From contig JBEVJC010000017.1 in NCBI GenBank assembly GCA_040510375.1, forward strand, positions 244,730 through 308,729: DNA of 64,000 bases, given 5' to 3'. Under the pieces are notes generated by a model. That model ran no database searches and was not told the origin of the DNA. It saw only the letters and a list, made by a program, of their open reading frames with translations. This DNA comes from JBEVJC01 sp040510375. GTDB lineage: Bacteria; Bacteroidota; Bacteroidia; Chitinophagales; Chitinophagaceae. Both the position numbers and the translations under genes were made by a program. Positions 15,754-25,475 of this stretch are shown here, in pieces (the first letter of the stretch is position 1; the number at the start of each line of letters is the position of its first letter).

Positions 15754-17238
15754 TTATTTTAAGAACTCCAGGGTAATGTGTTGTTTGGAAAAATTTTCAT
15801 TTTCGCTGGCGAGGTCAAATGCGGTTTCGTTGAAACTGGTCTGGATTTCCTTCTGGGCACCAACCGAAAGCAGGTACTTCAGGATGGCCTCATCTTTTGC
15901 CAGCATTGCTGCTTTATGTAAAACGGTCAGTCCTTCCTTGTTTCTGACATTGACATCACCCGCCAGACTGCTGACCTGTTGAAGTAAGCCCAGATCGTTC
16001 TTTACTATCGCCAGGTGCCAAAGGGTGTTACCATTTTCCTGTTGCCTGGAAGGATCAAGTCCTGCCGCAATAAGGATTTTCAATTTCGGCTGGAATTCTT
16101 TTGCCTGGCGTGGGTTATACGAGTCCACCAGGTAAGCAGTCAGGTTATCTCCCTTTGCATCAACCACGTTTACATTGGCGCCATTATCGATCAGGTATTT
16201 CACCACTTCCGGAGAGTTACCTTTAACAGCAAGTGTCAGTGCAGTCATCCCTGCTTTATTGGTCTTATTGATGTCTTTTACTTCAGCCTTCAGTAAGGCA
16301 AGTGTAGCGAGATCCCGGTTAGAAGCCGCTGCACTTATAAAAACGGTATTACCTTCTTCATCGGCCTGGTCAATCTTCACTCCTTTGGAAAGAAAATAGC
16401 TGATCAGCTGTTCCTGACCTGGCCTGCGAACAATCGCGTGCAGGGCATTCTGACCATTTTTTGCAATAACATCCGGTTTGATTCCCACGGATTCCAGGTA
16501 CTGGAATACTTCGGGTTTGTTGGCACCGCGGCGTGTACCCTGGCTTGCCAGGATCATTGCATTGTCGGTAGGCTTTACGCCCTTAGCCAGCAGGCTCTTC
16601 ATCAATGGGATATTTCCGGCACGTGCTGCATAGTTAAATGCAGTGTTTCCCTGGGCATCAACACTTTTCAGGCTCAGTCCCTTTGATGTAAAGTATTCAA
16701 CCAGTTTACCGGTGCTGTCGGCTGTAACAGCCAGCAGTAGTGCGTTTGCACCATCATGGGTCAGGTCCTTTTTAATATCCGCACCATTTGTTATACAGAG
16801 ATCGTACACTTTGGTGTCCTGCTGGCCGCCGTTTGCAGCAAAATTCAGCACAGTATACCCGTGATTATCTTCCATATTAACCCTTGCACCCTTTGCAAGG
16901 AAGTACTCCATTAATTCAGTATTCCCCTTGCTGGCTGCCCAGAAAATATAAGTGCGGCCATCATGTGTAAGTTTACTTACATCATTTCCCTTTTGATCAA
17001 GCAGGTACTTTACAGTCTCGTTCGGTGCGCCACTGTTGATGGCAAGCACTACCGGGTCAAAATTATTTGAATTGGGTTCTGCCGGATTATTTCCCTTTGT
17101 CACTTCTGCCTTCACCAGTTCAACACCTGGTTTACCCTGCCAGAAGCCGGGTTCCAGCAGTGAATTTTTCTGGGCCAGGCCTGCCATACAGATCATCAAA
17201 AAAGCGCCTAAAAAAAATGCATATCTCATGTGAATCAA
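15754..17238 (-). CDS. Exported ankyrin-repeat protein
   Basis: A 494-residue protein with a signal peptide (MRYAFFLGAFLMICMAGLAQ; the ATG three codons in may be the true start). The mature part is built of about ten ankyrin repeats with the usual helix-turn-helix marks (GHTVL/GNTVF, LLxKGA, NKAGMTALTLAVKGNSPEVV, YLIDNGANVN). Ankyrin repeats bind proteins, so it is probably a periplasmic scaffold or partner. It is the first gene of the ankyrin, DUF2271, PepSY-reductase unit, and its stop lies 4 bases before the DUF2271 start. Which partner it binds cannot be seen. Confidence 0.88.
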   Translation of the reverse strand: MIHMRYAFFLGAFLMICMAGLAQKNSLLEPGFWQGKPGVELVKAEVTKGNNPAEPNSNNFDPVVLAINSGAPNETVKYLLDQKGNDVSKLTHDGRTYIFWAASKGNTELMEYFLAKGARVNMEDNHGYTVLNFAANGGQQDTKVYDLCITNGADIKKDLTHDGANALLLAVTADSTGKLVEYFTSKGLSLKSVDAQGNTAFNYAARAGNIPLMKSLLAKGVKPTDNAMILASQGTRRGANKPEVFQYLESVGIKPDVIAKNGQNALHAIVRRPGQEQLISYFLSKGVKIDQADEEGNTVFISAAASNRDLATLALLKAEVKDINKTNKAGMTALTLAVKGNSPEVVKYLIDNGANVNVVDAKGDNLTAYLVDSYNPRQAKEFQPKLKILIAAGLDPSRQQENGNTLWHLAIVKNDLGLLQQVSSLAGDVNVRNKEGLTVLHKAAMLAKDEAILKYLLSVGAQKEIQTSFNETAFDLASENENFSKQHITLEFLK

Positions 17239-17284
17239 TTGTTTTAATATCCCTGATGCCGGTACGGCTTAGTTTTCAGGATTC

Positions 17285-17292
17285 CAAAAGTA
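17285..17292 (-). promoter_or_regulatory. -7 element for the ankyrin/DUF2271/reductase operon
   Basis: On the minus strand 17292-17285 reads TACTTTTG, an exact TAnnTTTG. No good TTTG lies at the expected distance upstream, so only half the promoter is supported. The leader would be about 40 bases. The 17239-17534 gap is the divergent regulatory region for this operon and the coiled-coil/ABC unit; no convincing promoter was found for the latter. Confidence 0.4.
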
Positions 17293-17561
17293 GTTACTCG
17301 CCCGAATTTGCCCTTACGAATACAGGAATTCAATTGAACTTAATGCGGAAAATGTTAAGGATCAGGAAGTAGACATCGGTGGGGAACTGATTAAGAGTAC
17401 GGGTAACACCCGATACGAAGAAATATGTTATGATTAATTAAACTTGTTTTATTTTTCCTCCCAATTAGTTACGGTTCCTATTTTCTTTCATTGATTATCA
17501 ATTACTTAAAAAGATTCAGGTACCTGGTAACATATTGAAACCGACAACAACCACGACTGCA

Positions 17562-18245
17562 ATGATAAAAAACTGGAAGAACTTATTTGTTAAGGATGAA
17601 AATGCAGAGCCTTCTGCCAAAGAAAATAAAACAGAATCCTACTCTTTTCCTATTACACCAGGGCAACCTGTAAGCGCTGAACGGCAAAATGATCCCGGCT
17701 TCCATGATCCGGTTGTAACCGAAGTTTTGCAGGTTTATGAAAACGGGCTGGACTCGATCAATATGCCCGGCTACGACTTTTATGAGTTTTACAAAACTGT
17801 AACCAGTGCCGGTGTTCCTGTTGAACAAACCTATTCCATGGCTTTCCAGATGGCAAAAAGCCTGGACAAAACGATCAGCCAGGGCAAACTTCTTACCGAC
17901 GCAGAATTTTATATCAGCAAGATTAATGAAGTACATAGTCAGTATGTGAGCCAGGGACAGCAGAAACTGAATTCAATTGAGGAGCAGAAAAAGAACGAAA
18001 AGAATTCGCTCCAGAAAGAGATCGACCAGTCAGGGATCCGCTTAACACAACTTCGCGCCGAACTCCAGCAACTGGAAAATACCCTCAGCCAGAAAAGAAG
18101 CGCCCTGTTGAAAGTAGATGAAACACACTACCCCCTGGAAAAATCAATCCGGGAAAAGCTCAATGCGAATGATATGGCCCGCAAAACCAGTATCGACAAA
18201 CTGAATATGATCAAGGACGGCATACAGAAATTCGTAAAATCTTAA
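17562..18245 (+). CDS. Coiled-coil cytoplasmic protein of an ABC/OmpA-type unit
   Basis: A 227-residue protein without signal peptide or membrane helix. I do not recognise the family. A disordered, charged N-terminus (about 50 residues) is followed by a compact helical domain (EVLQVYENGLDSINMPGYDF, FYEFYKTVTSAGVPVEQTYS) and a long coiled coil from about residue 125 (SIEEQKKNEKNSLQKEID, LTQLRAELQQLENTLSQKR). The ATG at 17562 is preferred to an in-frame TTG at 17535. It is the first of five tightly spaced genes ending with an ABC permease and ATPase; coiled-coil content suggests it assembles with the next protein on the inner face of the membrane. Confidence 0.8.
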   Translation: MIKNWKNLFVKDENAEPSAKENKTESYSFPITPGQPVSAERQNDPGFHDPVVTEVLQVYENGLDSINMPGYDFYEFYKTVTSAGVPVEQTYSMAFQMAKSLDKTISQGKLLTDAEFYISKINEVHSQYVSQGQQKLNSIEEQKKNEKNSLQKEIDQSGIRLTQLRAELQQLENTLSQKRSALLKVDETHYPLEKSIREKLNANDMARKTSIDKLNMIKDGIQKFVKS

Positions 18246-18263
18246 ACTATTAAACCATCCATA

Positions 18264-19376
18264 ATGAGCAATGATCAGTCGAAAGTGCTTGAGCTCCCGA
18301 TACTCAAACATTTTGAAGCAAGTGAAATCAGCCTGAATCCAAAAAACTGGAGACAGGGTGAGAAAGGGATCGGGGTTGTGGTCGGACTCGTTATCGCCGG
18401 TACGGTGGTGTGGGGGCTGTACAGCTATATCCTTCCAATTGTATTTACCTGGGTGGGTCAGGTGCTTGGAGCAATCGCAGCAGCAGTACTGGTTATTGCA
18501 TTTTTTATTATGCTACCCGTATTTATTAAGGCGGTAAGAAAACTGGCAAGGGGCCTGCATAAAATCCTTATAAAGAATGATCCGTTCGGTGAACTGGAAG
18601 AACAGAAACAGAAGATGATCCAGAACCGGGTTCAGTTCAAACAGGCCAAGGCAAAGATTAAAGCAATCAAGTCCAGTATGGAACAGGAAGCCATTAAGGC
18701 TGAAAAGGAAGCAAAGGAATACCAGGAGAAGGTTTTATTACTTCAGTCAAGAGCGGAAGCAACAAAAAATAAAATGCAAACCCTGGAAAGCCAGATGGGC
18801 GCTGCTGCAAAGGACTCGGATGAGTATGTGGAAGAACAAACAGGGATCATGCGCACACTCAGTGAAGCTCAACGGGTGGGCCACCTGCTCAACCAGAGCA
18901 CAGGTCTGGTCCGCAAATACGGCAGTCGCGCGCATGTGATCGGCAAACTGGATCGTAAACTCAATATGGTGGATACAGCCATGGAAATTAAGATTGCCGA
19001 CTTTGAAGTTAGCATCGACATGCTGAAGAAAGAATACGCATTCGCGGCAGCGGCAAAACAGGCAACCGAAGAAGCCAAGTCGGCCATGTTATTCACCAAG
19101 GGATGGGAACTGGAATATGCACTTGACGTGGTAACCACCACTATCGCAATGGATCTGGCAACTACCAAGGAGAACCTGTACGACCTGGATTCTTTGACCA
19201 GTCAGTATTCGATGGACAGCGACGAATTGTATTCCAAACTGGATAAACTGGCAGACCAGATCAAAACCGACAATTATGCCATGCCTGAATCAAAAAAATA
19301 CACCAACCCCAATTACAAACTTTCTTCAGAAGACAAATTAGAAAGTAAGGGATTCGGAGATATATTTAATTCCTAA
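18264..19376 (+). CDS. Membrane-anchored coiled-coil protein of the ABC/OmpA-type unit
   Basis: A 370-residue protein with two transmembrane helices near residues 33-55 and 60-85, followed by a long mostly helical cytoplasmic part rich in Lys, Glu and Ala (LEEQKQKMIQNRVQFKQAKAK, KAEKEAKEYQEKVLLLQSRA in pieces) out to about residue 330. The look is loosely like PspA/IM30- or stomatin-type scaffolds, but no family motif is recognised. It starts 18 bases after the first coiled-coil gene and ends 15 bases before the substrate-binding/OmpA fusion. Presence of membrane helices here and in the next protein suggests a membrane complex. Confidence 0.8.
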   Translation: MSNDQSKVLELPILKHFEASEISLNPKNWRQGEKGIGVVVGLVIAGTVVWGLYSYILPIVFTWVGQVLGAIAAAVLVIAFFIMLPVFIKAVRKLARGLHKILIKNDPFGELEEQKQKMIQNRVQFKQAKAKIKAIKSSMEQEAIKAEKEAKEYQEKVLLLQSRAEATKNKMQTLESQMGAAAKDSDEYVEEQTGIMRTLSEAQRVGHLLNQSTGLVRKYGSRAHVIGKLDRKLNMVDTAMEIKIADFEVSIDMLKKEYAFAAAAKQATEEAKSAMLFTKGWELEYALDVVTTTIAMDLATTKENLYDLDSLTSQYSMDSDELYSKLDKLADQIKTDNYAMPESKKYTNPNYKLSSEDKLESKGFGDIFNS

Positions 19377-19391
19377 AACAACGATTTTACT

Positions 19392-21188
19392 ATGAAATGG
19401 TCCAAACTAACTTTTTTATCCAAGGCACTGATCGTGATTATTGTTGCCGGGGTTGTGGGTGTCGGCGTTTATTTCCTGTCGCCCGGTTTGCGGGTTGATG
19501 AGTCCAAACAGGTCGACAAATTAGATGTCAGTGGAAAAGACGTCAACAATGTACTTACTTCCGAAGAGCTATCACTTCCTAAAGAAGAAGTCTCTTCAGA
19601 AATAACCTCCAAGCCATTGATCAGGATCGGTGGATATGCCTGGAATGCCCAGTCAGGCATCATTGTAGCGAACGGTGGTCCAAAAACCACCCAGGGTTCA
19701 ATGATGGAAAAAAACGGATTGAATATTGAACTTGTTCGCCAGGACTGGCTTTCCGAATTAAGGAACCTGCATGTAAAATTTATTGAAGAATACGACCAGG
19801 GCCAGGAATTCCCAAAACAGGGAGTCGCCGCCATTATGATCATGGGAGACGGTGTTCCATTTTATATCAGTTCAGTTCAACAGGCCATCAACGATAAATA
19901 CGGTGAAGGCAAGTACCAGTTACAGGCCGTAGGCGCGATAGGACTTAGCTATGGTGAAGACAAACTCATCGGACCGCCAAGCTGGAAGATGAATCCCCAA
20001 ACCATGAAGGGTTCGCTGATCTCGGCTGTGATCGGTGATGGCGACTGGGTTACAACCGTCAACTATGCTGCTGCAAACGGTTTAAAGATAAACCCCGATC
20101 CTTCCACTTACGACCCCGACGCAATTAATTTCCTGGCTTCTGCCAATGATGACTATATCGAATCGGCTAAAGAACTGATTAAATCGCAGACACAGGGTTG
20201 GACCGTGCCTTTGAAAGAAGTAAAGAATGGTAAACTTACCGGCAAAACAATCAACAAAAAAGTGGATGGTTGTGCAACCTGGACACCTGGTGACAAAACA
20301 GTGTTTGATGCCCTGAACGGATTTACCGATGTGGTATCTACCAAAGAATTTAATAACCAGATGGCAACCACTATCATATTTGTAAAACAGTGGGCTGAAA
20401 AACACAAGGATATTGTTTCAAATATCCTCAAATCCAGTTTTACAGCTTCCAATCAGATGAAACAATATGATAGCTGGAGAAAACGCGCATCAGAGGCGGT
20501 TGCCAAAACATTCAGTATGGAAACTCCCCAGTACTGGTATGATATGTTTAAAGGACAGCAGGCAGAAAAGAATGGTGTGTCCTACAATATGGGCGGGTCA
20601 AGGGTTTTTAACCTTGCCGATGCCAACCAGTATTATGGTATCAGTGACGGGACCAATCGTTATAAAGCAGTATACGACCAGGTTTCAAGGTACCTGAAGG
20701 ACCTGAACCCAGCTGGTTTTAACCAGAATGTAAAACGGATCATTCCATACGAAGAAGCCGTGAATGTATCATTCCTGAAAGGGATCGATAATATTGATGC
20801 CGGTGTCATCTACGCCACAGACTATAGCAAAAAAGCCATCAATGTGGTAGCCTCCGGACAATGGCGTATCAATTTTGATGTAGGCAGGGCCAGTATCAGG
20901 CCTGAAGGAAAAGACGTGCTGGAACAGATTTACAACCTGCTGGTACAGGCCGAAGATTCAAAACTTGAGCTGGTTGGACATACTGATAATGTGGGTACAC
21001 CTGATAATAATTATTCACTCTCCACTGCACGAGCAGAGAGCGTAAAAAGTTACCTCATCCAGAAAGGAATCCCCGCCGACCGCTTCCAGAAGGTTGATGG
21101 AAAAGGCCAGGACGATCCGGTAGCGGATAACAATACCGCTGCTGGTAAAGCACAGAACCGCCGCGTAGTAATAAGTATCCTAAAATAA
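19392..21188 (+). CDS. Substrate-binding protein fused to OmpA peptidoglycan-binding domain
   Basis: A 598-residue protein: an N-terminal transmembrane anchor (residues 9-30), a large periplasmic module resembling ABC-type solute-binding proteins of the phosphate/nitrate-taurine type (IRIGGYAWNAQSGIIVANGG, KLIGPPSWKMNPQTMKGSL in parts), and a C-terminal OmpA-like domain from about residue 495 (FDVGRASIRPEGKDVL; HTDN; STARAESVKSYL). The Asp of HTDN and Arg of TARAE are the residues that bind diaminopimelate in this family. The protein would thus be fixed both to the inner membrane and to peptidoglycan, unusual for an importer component. The permease starts 3 bases downstream. The ligand is unknown. 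Confidence 0.87.
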   Translation: MKWSKLTFLSKALIVIIVAGVVGVGVYFLSPGLRVDESKQVDKLDVSGKDVNNVLTSEELSLPKEEVSSEITSKPLIRIGGYAWNAQSGIIVANGGPKTTQGSMMEKNGLNIELVRQDWLSELRNLHVKFIEEYDQGQEFPKQGVAAIMIMGDGVPFYISSVQQAINDKYGEGKYQLQAVGAIGLSYGEDKLIGPPSWKMNPQTMKGSLISAVIGDGDWVTTVNYAAANGLKINPDPSTYDPDAINFLASANDDYIESAKELIKSQTQGWTVPLKEVKNGKLTGKTINKKVDGCATWTPGDKTVFDALNGFTDVVSTKEFNNQMATTIIFVKQWAEKHKDIVSNILKSSFTASNQMKQYDSWRKRASEAVAKTFSMETPQYWYDMFKGQQAEKNGVSYNMGGSRVFNLADANQYYGISDGTNRYKAVYDQVSRYLKDLNPAGFNQNVKRIIPYEEAVNVSFLKGIDNIDAGVIYATDYSKKAINVVASGQWRINFDVGRASIRPEGKDVLEQIYNLLVQAEDSKLELVGHTDNVGTPDNNYSLSTARAESVKSYLIQKGIPADRFQKVDGKGQDDPVADNNTAAGKAQNRRVVISILK

Positions 21189-21191
21189 CAC

Positions 21192-21968
21192 ATGAATATC
21201 CGGAACTGGTTTAAGCCATTTGAAATTATCAGTCGCTCCCAACGGTCCATGATCATCCTGATCTGGATCGTTCTGGTATTCAGCTACTGGATTATTTCCT
21301 CATCAGGTACCAAACATCTCTTCCCAACACCTATGCAGGTATGGGATGGGTTTCAGTCCCTGTACCAGGAGGGCCTGGTGGTTCATCTTGCCAGTTCCCT
21401 TGGGCTGTTCCTGAAGGCGATCTTATTGTCGGTGGTGGTGTCACTTACCATTATTTACCTGTCACCACTGCCGGCACTAAGACCAATTGCAGTAATCCTG
21501 AGCCGCTTCCGGTATCTCCCGCTTACAGGTATTACATTTTACCTGGCAATAATGGTAAGTGATGCACGAACCATGCAGGTTAGTGTGCTGTTTATATTTA
21601 TGAGCCTGTACTTCATTACATCTTTACTGGCTGTTTTAAAAGATATTCCTGCCGAAGAAATTGACCACGCGCGATCACTCAAATGCAGCCGGTGGGAAGT
21701 GCTGCTGGAAGTGGTTATCAAAGGAAGGTTTGATTATGTTATCGATGTCCTGCGCCAGAACCTGGCCATTATCTGGATGATGCTGGTAACAGTGGAATCC
21801 ATACTGGTAGCGGCTGGCGGCCTGGGAGTACTTATAAAAAACAGCGATAAATTTATGAACCATGGCCGTATTGTTGCGCTGCAGCTGGTGATCCTGCTGG
21901 TGGGCCTGGGTCTCGATGGACTACTTAACCTGATCCGAAAATCCCTTTTTAAGTACTCAACTTTTTAA
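21192..21968 (+). CDS. ABC transporter permease (nitrate/sulfonate/taurine type)
   Basis: A 258-residue inner-membrane permease with about six transmembrane helices. The cytoplasmic coupling loop EEIDHARSLKCSRWEVLLEV (residues ~154-174) is the EAA-type motif that docks onto the ATPase. Overall shape matches SsuC/TauC-type permeases (GTKHLFPTPMQVWDGFQSL start, GGLGVLI near the end). Located between the binding protein/OmpA fusion and the ATPase with 3-base gaps on both sides, so the three form one transporter. There is only one permease gene, so a homodimer is expected. Substrate unknown. Confidence 0.9.
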   Translation: MNIRNWFKPFEIISRSQRSMIILIWIVLVFSYWIISSSGTKHLFPTPMQVWDGFQSLYQEGLVVHLASSLGLFLKAILLSVVVSLTIIYLSPLPALRPIAVILSRFRYLPLTGITFYLAIMVSDARTMQVSVLFIFMSLYFITSLLAVLKDIPAEEIDHARSLKCSRWEVLLEVVIKGRFDYVIDVLRQNLAIIWMMLVTVESILVAAGGLGVLIKNSDKFMNHGRIVALQLVILLVGLGLDGLLNLIRKSLFKYSTF

Positions 21969-21971
21969 GTA

Positions 21972-22814
21972 ATGCCCGGCAACACACATTCCCATAAAGA
22001 TACCATCCTGCATGTCGACAATATAAGTGTGGCTTACGACGGAAAGGTGATCATCAAGGACATAAGTTTTGAAGAAAAAGACGTTATCCGGGAAGGAACC
22101 ACACAGGGACAAATCATCGCATTCCTGGGCCGTTCCGGACGTGGAAAGTCAACTTTGTTCCGTACCCTCACCGGTCTTGAGCAGCCCACCACAGGAAGGG
22201 TCCTGATACCCGATTATAACCAGAAACCACAGAACGGCCTGCAACCCGCAAAAATGGTGCATGAGGGCGATGTAGGTTTTGTAAACCAGAAGTACACCCT
22301 GTTCCGTCATAAAACCATTTACCAGTCATTGTTTTTCGCCTTACGTAAGTCAGGTATTTCTTCCGAAGAAAAACGTGACAGGATCATGTTACTTTTGAAG
22401 GAATGGGGACTGGAGAAGAACAAAGATCAATACCCCAATTTTCTTTCAGGTGGCCAGCGACAGAGGACTGCCATCCTTGAACAGCTTTTAAGTTCCGGTT
22501 ATTATATGGTGCTGGACGAACCTTTTTCGGGTCTCGATGTCGGCAATATTGAGAATGTAAAAAAAGCATTCAACCTCATCAGTAAGAGCCACGAACTAAA
22601 TACAATTATCTTCAGTACCCATGACATCGAACTTGCAGTGGAACTGGCCGATTCCATTTATATCCTGGGGTACCGCAAAGACGATGCTGTTGAAGCTGGA
22701 ACGATTGTCAAACATTACGATCTCAAATCACTCGGTCTGGCCTGGCACGACGCCGTTACGACCGAACATTTTAATCTGGTTAAAGAAATAAGGGATGTTC
22801 TCCTGGCCAGTTAG
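21972..22814 (+). CDS. ABC transporter ATP-binding protein
   Basis: A 280-residue ATPase with Walker A GRSGRGKST, Q-loop FVNQKYTLF, signature LSGGQRQR, Walker B YMVLDEPFSG and H-loop STHD. It belongs with nitrate/taurine-type importer ATPases, but an extra acidic stretch (EEKDVIREGTTQGQ) precedes Walker A and the arginine in GRSGRGKS replaces the usual Gly/Ala spacing residue without harming the motif. It is the last gene of the five-gene unit; the 265 bases after it hold no clear terminator. Confidence 0.93.
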   Translation: MPGNTHSHKDTILHVDNISVAYDGKVIIKDISFEEKDVIREGTTQGQIIAFLGRSGRGKSTLFRTLTGLEQPTTGRVLIPDYNQKPQNGLQPAKMVHEGDVGFVNQKYTLFRHKTIYQSLFFALRKSGISSEEKRDRIMLLLKEWGLEKNKDQYPNFLSGGQRQRTAILEQLLSSGYYMVLDEPFSGLDVGNIENVKKAFNLISKSHELNTIIFSTHDIELAVELADSIYILGYRKDDAVEAGTIVKHYDLKSLGLAWHDAVTTEHFNLVKEIRDVLLAS

Positions 22815-22945
22815 CCAATAATTGTATGTGAGGTAAACATTTCCAGATAATTTCGTTAATACATCTGAACACCGCACATATTGTGTTTTGCCCTCGTTAC
22901 GTTAGCAACATACGGTTGATGCTATGTATCACAAAACCGCACGGC

Positions 22946-22963
22946 TGTATCGGAAATGATACA
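22946..22963. promoter_or_regulatory. 18-bp dyad upstream of the FtsX-type permease
   Basis: TGTATC (22946-22951) and GATACA (22958-22963) form a perfect inverted repeat around six bases, about 120 bases before the permease start. It may be a regulator site; no promoter consensus was identified in the 22815-23079 gap. Confidence 0.3.
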
Positions 22964-23079
22964 TGTGCCAATCCCAATTTAAATCATAACAGGTTGATAA
23001 TAAAATAATTATCTCCAGGGCATGCTTTTTACTCATAAACACGTAAACCGGCTGTTTTATATCATTATCTTTCTTCCAT

Positions 23080-25475
23080 ATGTTCAGGAGTTATTTTAAA
23101 GTAGCGTTCCGAAGTCTGAAAAAGAACAAACTTATTTCTTTCATAAATATTTTCGGACTCGGACTCAGTATGACCATCGGTATAATGATCATGATCAGGC
23201 TACAGGATCAGCTGTCATACGATAATTTCCATCCCGATAGTGAAAATACCTATCGCATCCTTACTGACTATCGCAAAAAACGGGTGAGCACTGGAAGATG
23301 GCAAGTACTCCATTGCCCCTTCGAGACCGGATTTCAGCTGATTTAAATAACTCAGCCGAAACCGTGGTCCTGTACCCGTCGCTGAATGGCAGGGCCAGCG
23401 CAAACGGCAGGGAAATTTTTCTCCGCACCGCATTTACTGAACCGGCATTTTTCCGGGTTTTTGGTTTCAGTCTGCTGACCGGTGATCCGGCCAGCGCACT
23501 GCTCAATCCAAACTCGATCGTCATCAGCCAGAATACAGCTGATAAATATTTTGGAAATAAAAATGCAATTGGCAACCTGATTAAACTGGAAAACGGATCA
23601 ACGCTGATCATAACTGGCATACTTGCCAACGCTCCCTCAAAATCACATATCAGGTACGATGCGTTTATTTCATACGCTACCGTATCACAACTGGAAAAAG
23701 ATAAGTTACTGCCGAACAAATCAGCCGACTGGACTGGTCTTACCAACGCCTATACCTATGTAAAACCAGGTGCTGGCGAGTCTGTGACCCAACTGCATAA
23801 CAGGTTGCAGTCAATTGCTGCAGAACTGAACAGGAACAACAAGGAGAGTGAAATATCATTCGAGCTCCAGTCCCTGAACGCTATCACTCCGGGCACCGGA
23901 TACATTACCAATGAAATCGGGAATGGTGGGGGCTGGTCTAAATTCTACGTCGAGGCAGGAATTGCACTCATTATCCTTTTATCTGCCTGTTTTAATTATA
24001 CCAACCTCAGCATTGCCCGGGCACTCACCCGTGCAAAAGAAGTTGGTATCCGTAAAGTAACGGGTGCAAAACGCAGCCAGGTTTTCCTGCAATACATTAT
24101 CGAGTCAGTGGTGATTTCTTTTACCGCTTTGTTATTTGCCTGGTTACTTATGGCGTTTATTATCCGGTATGCACCGTTCAACGACGGATATGAATTCATT
24201 CCCTCCACCTTCCACTATAACCCCCAGATTGTTTTATGGTCAGTTGGTTTTGCAATTTTTACAGGCATGATTGCCGGTGTATCACCGGCATGGATCATCT
24301 CTTCTTTCAAACCGGTTCGGGTATTGAAAAACCTTAATACGGAAAAAATCCTGGGAAGGATAAATATCAGGAAGGCATTAATTGTATTCCAGTACAGCCT
24401 GTCGCTTGTCATTATTATATTCCTGATGGTTTTTTATAAACAGTTTTCCTTCCTTGGCGGAGCTGATCCGGGTTTTAAACGCGCAAATGTACTGGTAGTA
24501 CCACTTAACGGGATAGATGCAAACATTGCTGCAGGTAAAATCCAGGCGCTGAACGGGGTGCTGTCTACAGGAAGTATGTCGGCCACTTTCACCAATCGGT
24601 TCAATGGATCAACGGGTCCTGTGTGGGTCAACAACAAGGACAATGCTGTATCAGTTAATTACTATTTTAGCAACGGGCAATTTATAGGAAACATGGGACT
24701 GAAACTGGTGGCAGGCGAGAACTTTGCCAGTGATGCTGCTAATGGCAAAGAGTTGTATGTACTGATAAATGAAAAAGCAGTCCAGGCCCTGAACCTGGGC
24801 GATTACAACAATGCACTGGGAAAAATGATCTGGTTTAATGATTCACTCAGACTCCAGGTCAGGGGTATCCTTAAGGATTTCAACTATGAGAATATGGGAT
24901 CTCCCGTGCGGCCGCTTGCCTTCCGTCAGAATGCAACAGCAGCCAATTACCTGTATATCCAGACCGCAAAAGTTGATAAAAAAGCGTTCGGCAGGCAGGT
25001 AGAACAGGCACTGTTAAAACTATCACCTGTTGTAAAACCGGAATTATCCTGGCTGGACGACGACCTGGAGGCTGCGGGTTCGCAATCAGCCACCATCTCC
25101 CTGCTTGGTTATCTTGCGTTCATGGCTGTAGCTATTGCCTCACTTGGTCTCCTGGGACTGGTCGTGTATACAGTTGAAGTGAAACGAAAGGAAATCTCCA
25201 TCCGGAAAATTGTAGGTGCAACGGAGCAACAGATCGTGCGATTGCTTTCAAAAGGTTTCATCCGCCTGCTTGTTATTGCAGGGATGATTGCAATTCCTAT
25301 CGGATATACTATGGGTTACCTTTTCCTCAATAATTTTGCTGCAAGGGTGAGTTTTGGGCCTGGTGCCGCTTTTGCCTGTTTTGTATTCCTGTTAATCATC
25401 GGACTGGTCACCATCATTTCACAAACCTATCGTGCAGCTGTTGCAAAACCCGCAGCTCATTTACGGTCGGAATAA
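23080..25475 (+). pseudogene. FtsX/MacB-type ABC permease, interrupted by a frameshift
   Basis: The N-terminal part (23080-23280) encodes MFRSYFKVAFRSLKKNKLIS, a first transmembrane helix and the start of a MacB periplasmic domain (YRILTDYRKK). Continuation is found in the -1 frame: after the A6 run at 23275-23280, frame -1 reads TGEHWKMASTPLPLRDRI and stays open to 25475, with the usual later parts (NYTNLSIARALTRAKEVGIRK in pieces, FtsX domain, three further C-terminal helices with SIRKIVGATEQQIVRLL). One extra A would restore a single frame of 798 codons, the normal length for this family. It could be a sequencing error in a homopolymer, a recent mutation, or a switch. No ATPase gene lies next to it. 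It ends 19 bases inside the convergent regulator gene. Confidence 0.85.

Noticed and set aside
23275..23281. Programmed -1 frameshift at A-AAA-AAC
   Set aside because: The heptamer is out of phase with the zero frame; a missing A is the simpler reading, though single-codon slippage cannot be excluded.
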